Source of the DNA: an uncultured Acidimicrobiales bacterium | GTDB taxonomy: Bacteria > Actinomycetota > Acidimicrobiia > Acidimicrobiales > SHLQ01 | Direction of reading: 5' to 3' | Length of the DNA: 64,000 bases | Assembly (NCBI GenBank): GCA_938038785.1 | Contig: CALHTB010000054.1 | Location: 1 to 64,000, forward strand | Shown: positions 55,852-64,000 of the stretch, in pieces | How the letters are laid out: each line of letters opens with the position of its first letter | How positions within the stretch are numbered: position 1 is the stretch's first letter | Program-made: the position numbers and the translations under genes | The notes under the pieces: model-generated | The model's database searches: none | Told to the model about the DNA's origin: nothing | The model's input: only the letters and a program-made list of their open reading frames with translations

Positions 55852-58367
55852 ATGCGTGCACGCAATTGGGCTGCGATGGCAGCATCGCGGCCGATGGCTA
55901 TTGCAACACGTGCGGGTATGCGGGCAAGCACATCCCGGCAGTAGAAAGCCATCTGCCGCCTCCACCCCCACCACCGTCGTCATCGACCCCCGTCTCGGCG
56001 TCGATGCCGCCACCAAGCCCGCGTCCGCCAACCAACAGCGCCGCGTCAGGTGCGGCCTGCACCGAACTCGGTTGCGATGGCACGGTCGCAGCCGACGGCT
56101 ATTGCAACACCTGCGGCATGCAACCCACCGTTGCCGAGACGCCCTCGAGCTCTGGTCCGTCCGCCATGGCTTCGGGTCCGGTTTCCAACTCGGCCGGGGG
56201 CGAATCGTCGACCACCGCCACCGCCACGATCGCTGTGCCTACGTCGCCCACGATCGCAGTTCGGACCGCCGGGGGAGGCGAAAGCCGCCGCACACGCACG
56301 CTGCGAAGTACGTCGAACCGGGCCGAACTCGGAGCGGGGCTCGTGCACATCAGCCCCACGCTCGCGGGCGACCCCGCGTTGGCGGTTATGTCCGACGAGA
56401 AGGTCGCCAACGCCCTTGGCGAAACCCCCGAGGCCGAACGCTTCTGCTCGTCGTGCCAAGAACCCGTTGGGCGGGCGCTCAACGACACACCCGGTCGAGT
56501 CAAGGGCTTCTGCAACAACTGTCGAACCCGTTACGACTTCACCACGAACGCGCCGAAGCTCAAGGCGGGCGAACTCGTCGGCGGCCAGTACAAGATCCTC
56601 GGGCCGATCGCCCACGGTGGTATGGGATGGATCTACCTCGGCCAGGACACCGCGGTGTCGAACCGCTGGGTTGTGCTCAAGGGCCTCCTCAACGAAGACG
56701 ACGAGGACGCGGTGGCCTCGGCTGTTGCAGAGCGCCAGTTCCTCGCCCAGATCGAACACGGCAGCATCGTCAACATCTACAACTTCGTCACCTGGGACGG
56801 CGCTGGCTACATCGTCATGGAGTACGTCGGCGGCGAATCGCTCGTTTCCAAGCTGAAGGACCGGCGCAAAGAAAACGGCGGCCGCCCAAATCCGCTGCCG
56901 GTGACCGAGGCAATCTCCTACATGCTCGGTGTGCTTCCCGCGCTCGGGTACCTCCACGGCCAGGGGCTGGTGTACAACGACTTGAAGCCGGCGAACATGA
57001 TGGCGGTCGGCGACGGCGTCAAGCTCATCGACGTGGGCGGCGTGATGCAGGCCGACGACAACTCTGCGGCCATCTTTGGCACGCAGGGCTTCCAGGCTCC
57101 AGAGGTAGCCGAGATGGGGCCGTCGATTTCGTCCGACCTCTACACGGTTGGTCGAACGCTGGCGGTGCTCTGCCTACACTTCGTGTTCCATCAGGGTGAG
57201 TACCAATACGACCTGCCCACCCCCGCCGACGAGCCTCTATTCGACCAATGGGAGTCGTTCTACCGGTTCTTGCTGAAAGCAACCGCAACCCACCCCGACG
57301 ATCGATTCCAGTCGGCTGACGAGATGGGCGAGCAGATGTTGGGCGTGCTCCGAGAGATCGTGGCGATTAGCCAACGATCACCTCGCCCTACCACCAGTTC
57401 GCTGTTCGGTGGCGACCGGCTGGCCGGCATCATGCTCGACGATGACACGATCGACGACGCGGACTGGCGGGCCCTCCCAACCCCAAAAGTGTCTCCCGAC
57501 GACCCCGGCGCGGCGTTCTTGTACGACCTTCCCGAGCTCGACCCGGAAGCAACGATTCGGTTGATCGACGAGGGTCTGTCGTCGGGCACGGCCCCCGATT
57601 CGGTTGAGGTTCGCCTGCGTCGTGCCCGTGAGCTCATCGACTTGGGCGGCGCCCCGAACGACGTGTTGCGTGCTGTCGAACACTTTGACCCGTGGGACTG
57701 GCGAGTGACCTGGTACCGGGCGCTCGAAAAGCTGCGTCAGGGAACTCCCGAGGCAGCCAAGTCGGCCGCCGAGGGTTTCAGTCGGGTGTGGACCGAGGTT
57801 CCCGGCGAGTTGGCACCGAAGCTTGGTGTAGCCCTGTCGGCCGAACTCGCAGGTGAATATCACCGCGCTGCCGACCTCTACGCCGAGGTCATCGGCGTCG
57901 ACTCGGGCTACGTGTCTGCGGCCTTCGGCCTGGCCCGATGCCGTGCAGCTGCAGGCGATCGCAAAGGCGCCGTCGACGCCTACCGGGCGGTGCCGCCGAG
58001 CTCGGCTACCTACACCGAAGCCCAGGTCGCGTCAGCTCGAGTTCTCGTTGGAGCCAACGACGACACGGCACCCAACGCGGCCGACGTGGCAGCGGCAGCT
58101 CAGACGATCGAGGCCGCCCGCATCGATGGTGCTGCCCGGGCAAAGCTGGCCGCCGAGGTGCTCGAGGGGGCGCTCCACGGCATCGAATCGGGCGTAATGG
58201 CCGAGGACGAGGGCTCTCGTGTGTTTGGAAACCCGCTCACCGCGAAGGGTCTTCGCCGTAGTCTCGAAGACACGTACCGAGATTTAGCTCGCATCGCCGA
58301 GACCGCCGAAGAACGTTTCGAACTGGTTGATAAAGCCAACCAGGTTCGCGTGCCGACACTGATTTAG
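55848..58367 (+). CDS. pknG: PknG-type serine/threonine protein kinase
   Basis: 839 aa; two N-terminal Cys4 motifs, rubredoxin-like 'FCSSCQEPVG...FCNNC', kinase with 'GPIAHGGMGWIYLGQD', 'LVYNDLKPANMM' (PknG-style non-RD loop), 'IDVGG', C-terminal TPR-like region. Confidence 0.92.
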   Translation: MNACTQLGCDGSIAADGYCNTCGYAGKHIPAVESHLPPPPPPPSSSTPVSASMPPPSPRPPTNSAASGAACTELGCDGTVAADGYCNTCGMQPTVAETPSSSGPSAMASGPVSNSAGGESSTTATATIAVPTSPTIAVRTAGGGESRRTRTLRSTSNRAELGAGLVHISPTLAGDPALAVMSDEKVANALGETPEAERFCSSCQEPVGRALNDTPGRVKGFCNNCRTRYDFTTNAPKLKAGELVGGQYKILGPIAHGGMGWIYLGQDTAVSNRWVVLKGLLNEDDEDAVASAVAERQFLAQIEHGSIVNIYNFVTWDGAGYIVMEYVGGESLVSKLKDRRKENGGRPNPLPVTEAISYMLGVLPALGYLHGQGLVYNDLKPANMMAVGDGVKLIDVGGVMQADDNSAAIFGTQGFQAPEVAEMGPSISSDLYTVGRTLAVLCLHFVFHQGEYQYDLPTPADEPLFDQWESFYRFLLKATATHPDDRFQSADEMGEQMLGVLREIVAISQRSPRPTTSSLFGGDRLAGIMLDDDTIDDADWRALPTPKVSPDDPGAAFLYDLPELDPEATIRLIDEGLSSGTAPDSVEVRLRRARELIDLGGAPNDVLRAVEHFDPWDWRVTWYRALEKLRQGTPEAAKSAAEGFSRVWTEVPGELAPKLGVALSAELAGEYHRAADLYAEVIGVDSGYVSAAFGLARCRAAAGDRKGAVDAYRAVPPSSATYTEAQVASARVLVGANDDTAPNAADVAAAAQTIEAARIDGAARAKLAAEVLEGALHGIESGVMAEDEGSRVFGNPLTAKGLRRSLEDTYRDLARIAETAEERFELVDKANQVRVPTLI

Positions 58368-58370
58368 CCC

Positions 58371-59417
58371 ATGACCGAGACCCCTCCAGAACCAACAGAA
58401 TCCCAAGCCCTGAACATTCCTGACTTTCCGAAGGTCGACGATGTCATCCATCTCGGTGGCGCGGAACCAGACGCAGATCCGCCAGAGGCACAAACGTGCC
58501 CGGCGTGTGGCGTCCTTGGGTCGGCGGATGCTTCATGGTGCGAAGCGTGCGGGTCTGACTATGCCGGTGAACATGCAGCGTTGTCCGGCCCGCCGTGCAT
58601 CGATTGTGGCGCCGCGCACGAGAACATCGTCGAGGGCTACTGCGGCGACTGTGGCCGCAAGCAGCCAGGCGAGCGTGATCATCAGGCCGAGATCGTGGGT
58701 GCAATTGTGGCTGCGAGCGACCGAGGGTTGCGGCACCATCAGAACGAAGATTCCTACGCCATTGGCCAATCTGGCGATCGCCTGATTTCGGTTGTGTGCG
58801 ACGGCGTTTCAACCACCAACGATCCCCAGGACGCGTCGCTTGCCGCTGCCACCGCGGCTCGTGACAGTTTGCAGGCTGCACTCGACGCTGGCGATACCGA
58901 CATCGAGGCCGCTTTGGTCGCTGCAGTCGCTGCGGCACAGGAGGCGGCCGCGGCAGTTCCGCTCGGCGCCGGTTCCGATGGTCCGGCGTCCACCACGATC
59001 GTCGCATCTGTTGTCGGCCCTGACCCCAGCGATCCAACGATGGTGAAATCGTGGCACGCGTGGCTTGGCGACAGCCGCGCGTACTGGATGCAGGATGTCG
59101 ACGGCGCACCGACCGTCACTCAACTCACCACCGACGACGTATTCGAAAACAGCATCACCCGTTGGCTGGGCGCTGACGCCACCGACACCACCCCGGGCAT
59201 CGTCATGGGCGAGCACGATGCGGGCGGTCAGCTGTTGGCGTGCTCCGATGGGCTGTGGAAATACGTGCCCGAGGAAGAGCAGCTCGCCGAGTTACTGAAG
59301 ACGCTTCGTGCCGACAATCCAGACCTGGCCGGTCTTGAACTGGCTCAAACGCTGGTGGCATTCGCAAACGAACAGGGCGGACACGACAACACCACCGTCG
59401 TGATCGCACAGCTATAG
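58371..59417 (+). CDS. PP2C-family protein phosphatase with N-terminal zinc ribbons
   Basis: 348 aa; 'CPACGVLGSADASWCEACG', 'CIDCGAAHENIVEGYCGDCG'; 'SDRGLRHHQNEDSYAIG', 'VVCDGVSTT', 'GGHDNTTVVI'. Confidence 0.9.
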   Translation: MTETPPEPTESQALNIPDFPKVDDVIHLGGAEPDADPPEAQTCPACGVLGSADASWCEACGSDYAGEHAALSGPPCIDCGAAHENIVEGYCGDCGRKQPGERDHQAEIVGAIVAASDRGLRHHQNEDSYAIGQSGDRLISVVCDGVSTTNDPQDASLAAATAARDSLQAALDAGDTDIEAALVAAVAAAQEAAAAVPLGAGSDGPASTTIVASVVGPDPSDPTMVKSWHAWLGDSRAYWMQDVDGAPTVTQLTTDDVFENSITRWLGADATDTTPGIVMGEHDAGGQLLACSDGLWKYVPEEEQLAELLKTLRADNPDLAGLELAQTLVAFANEQGGHDNTTVVIAQL

Positions 59418-59441
59418 AGAAGTCAAAACAAGGAGAGCGGC

Positions 59442-60731
59442 GTGACGCAGTTCAGTGCAAACGTGTTTCAGAACGAATACTTGCCCGAGGGCGGAAATGT
59501 GGTCGATGCGGTCGTCACCGTCACGTCGTCGGAAGGGGAGTCGCAGGCGTCGATGCCCACCAATGTCCCGATCGTCGAGGTCATCGCCGTCGATGTGTCC
59601 GGGTCGATGAACGAGGATGGTGGCGCCAAGATTCGCGCCGCACGCGATGCAACGATCGCTGCGCTCGATGTCCTCGAACCGGGAACCCTGTTTGCGGTGA
59701 TTGCCGGTAACCACCAGGCCCGAGCGCTCTACCCAACGCACGGCGGCTTGGCAACAGCCGACGCCCGCACCATCGCTGAAGCAAAACAAGCCGCCACGCG
59801 GATCTACGCCGACGGCGGCACCGCCATTGGATCGTGGCTTCGGGGTGCGACCCAGCTCATCCAGGGGCATCGCAACTCGATTGCGCATGTCATCTTGTTG
59901 ACCGACGGTCGAAACGAGCACGAGCAGCCATGGGAGCTCGACGCCGCAATCGCCGACGCTGTTGGCCTGTTCGAGTGTGATTGCCGCGGCCTTGGCACCA
60001 GCTGGGAGCCAGACGAGCTCCGCAAGATCTCGAACGCCTTGCTCGGCACGACCGACATCATCCCAAGCCCGGGCGAAATGGAAGCCGAATTCAGGGCTCT
60101 CACCCAGCAGACCATGGCCAAGCAGGTCGCCAACGTAGCGCTGCGCCTTTGGACTCCGAAGGGGTCCGAGATCCAGTTCGTCAAGCAGGTGTCGCCAAAC
60201 CTCGAAGACATGACCAACAAGAGCGAAGCTGTCGACGCGCTCTCGCGTGATTACCCGCTCGGCTCGTGGGCCGACGCCGAAAGCCGTGACTACCACGTGC
60301 GAATCGCGATCCCCACCGGCGGTATCGGCGACGAGCGCCTCGCCGCTCGAGTCATGCTGGCGGTGAACGGTGAAGCTGAACCGGTGGCGCTGGTCCGCGC
60401 TATCTGGACCAACGATGACGCGCTCAGTACCCGCATCAACCGTGAGGTTGCCCACTACACCGGGCAGGCCGAACTCGCCGACGCCATCCACGACGGGTTA
60501 GCCGCACGTCAAGCGGGCGACGAGAAGAGTGCCACGCTCAAGCTCGGTCGGGCGGTGCAAATCGCACACGAAGCGGGCAACGATGGCACGGTTCGCCTGT
60601 TGCAAAAGGTCGTCGAGGTCGACGACCCCAAAACCGGAACCGTTCGCCTGAAGCGCGCAGTGGCTGCAGAAGACGAAATGGCCCTCGATGTTCGTTCGAC
60701 CCGCACTGTTCGGGTCGAACGGAAGAGCTAA
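59442..60731 (+). CDS. VWA-domain protein
   Basis: 429 aa from GTG at 59442; MIDAS 'IAVDVSGSMNEDG' and 'VILLTDGRNEHE'. Confidence 0.88.
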   Translation: MTQFSANVFQNEYLPEGGNVVDAVVTVTSSEGESQASMPTNVPIVEVIAVDVSGSMNEDGGAKIRAARDATIAALDVLEPGTLFAVIAGNHQARALYPTHGGLATADARTIAEAKQAATRIYADGGTAIGSWLRGATQLIQGHRNSIAHVILLTDGRNEHEQPWELDAAIADAVGLFECDCRGLGTSWEPDELRKISNALLGTTDIIPSPGEMEAEFRALTQQTMAKQVANVALRLWTPKGSEIQFVKQVSPNLEDMTNKSEAVDALSRDYPLGSWADAESRDYHVRIAIPTGGIGDERLAARVMLAVNGEAEPVALVRAIWTNDDALSTRINREVAHYTGQAELADAIHDGLAARQAGDEKSATLKLGRAVQIAHEAGNDGTVRLLQKVVEVDDPKTGTVRLKRAVAAEDEMALDVRSTRTVRVERKS

Positions 60732-60733
60732 CT

Positions 60734-61405
60734 ATGGCTACCTGTACGAACGGCCACGAGTCTGAATGGGAGGACTACTGTTCGGTGTGCGGCGAGTCAT
60801 TGGGCGCTCCTGCGGCCAGTGAAGAGGCAGCTACCGCGCTCGAAGAGCCCGCGGCTGGCGAACCGCTCGAGGCTGGACTTAGCTGTCCGAACTGCAGCGA
60901 ACCGTACGCTGCCGGAGACGTGTTCTGCGAGAACTGCGGATACGACTTCTTGTCGGGAACGCTGCCAGAAGAAGTGGCGCCGGCTGCACCGGTAGCCGGG
61001 TCTGAATCTGGACGAGCGACCGTGAGTATCGACCCTGCGTTCTTCGAGCGGATGCAGTTCGCCGGCGTCGAACCACCAGCCGAACTACCTGAACCGGTCA
61101 CGATCAACCTTCCACCAACCGACATTCTCATCGGCCGCCAAAGCGACACCCGGGGCACGTTCCCCGAGATCGATCTTGGGTCGATCTTTGGCGAGGACTC
61201 ACCGGCGACCGACCCGGCCGTGTCCTCGAGCCACTGTCGTCTGCATCGCGGTGCCAGCGGCTGGACAATCACCGACCTCGACTCCACCAACGGCACCTTC
61301 CTCGGCGATGACACCGACGCCCTGACACCGGGCCGCCCGATGAGCCTCATGCCAGGCACCCCGATCTACGTCGGAGCTTGGACCAAGATCGAGCTGCTCG
61401 ACTGA
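60734..61405 (+). CDS. FHA-domain protein with N-terminal zinc ribbons
   Basis: 223 aa; 'CPNCSEPYAAGDVFCENCGYDF'; FHA 'ILIGRQSDTRG...DPAVSSSHCRLHRGASGWTITDLDSTNGTFLGD'. Confidence 0.9.
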   Translation: MATCTNGHESEWEDYCSVCGESLGAPAASEEAATALEEPAAGEPLEAGLSCPNCSEPYAAGDVFCENCGYDFLSGTLPEEVAPAAPVAGSESGRATVSIDPAFFERMQFAGVEPPAELPEPVTINLPPTDILIGRQSDTRGTFPEIDLGSIFGEDSPATDPAVSSSHCRLHRGASGWTITDLDSTNGTFLGDDTDALTPGRPMSLMPGTPIYVGAWTKIELLD

Positions 61406-61434
61406 GTCTTGGCGGCGTAGCCGTAGGTCTCGGC

Positions 61435-64000
<2,566 letters not shown>

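Overview
64 kb of a GC-rich, densely coding actinobacterial chromosome. An Acidimicrobiia/Ilumatobacter-like origin is my inference from gene content, not measured. No rRNA, tRNA, CRISPR array or prophage was recognised. Main blocks: (1) four paralogous secreted delta-60/beta-propeller proteins at 1-12.9 kb, one truncated by the window start; (2) a suf Fe-S assembly locus broken into three parts, with two sufC paralogs (7.3-21.7 kb); (3) a small secreted tandem-repeat protein (21.9 kb); (4) a lone AbiEi/DUF559-like gene bracketed by two copies of a near-perfect palindrome (23.3-24.4 kb); (5) housekeeping genes, including glpX, an L,D-transpeptidase, a MurA-family enzyme with Asp at the fosfomycin-Cys position, nfu, and a trehalose-phosphatase/GH15 fusion; (6) a repeat-rich intergenic region (35.37-35.78 kb) sharing REP-like palindromes with a RAYT-type (Y1/HUH) transposase gene at 50.15-50.72 kb; (7) a membrane-DUF4129-DUF4350-MoxR-DUF58-SpoIIM-RDD cluster; (8) a PknG-type signalling locus (50.8-61.4 kb) with a GlnX-like membrane protein, an orphan PotD-like polyamine-binding protein, a PLP decarboxylase, PknG, PP2C, VWA and FHA proteins; (9) the start of ligA. 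Most promising leads: the PknG locus, in which a PotD-like protein sits where GlnH would be expected; and an ungapped 43-nt leader shared by the RAYT and AbiEi/DUF559 genes, resembling a leaderless, possibly PafBC-type damage-inducible promoter.
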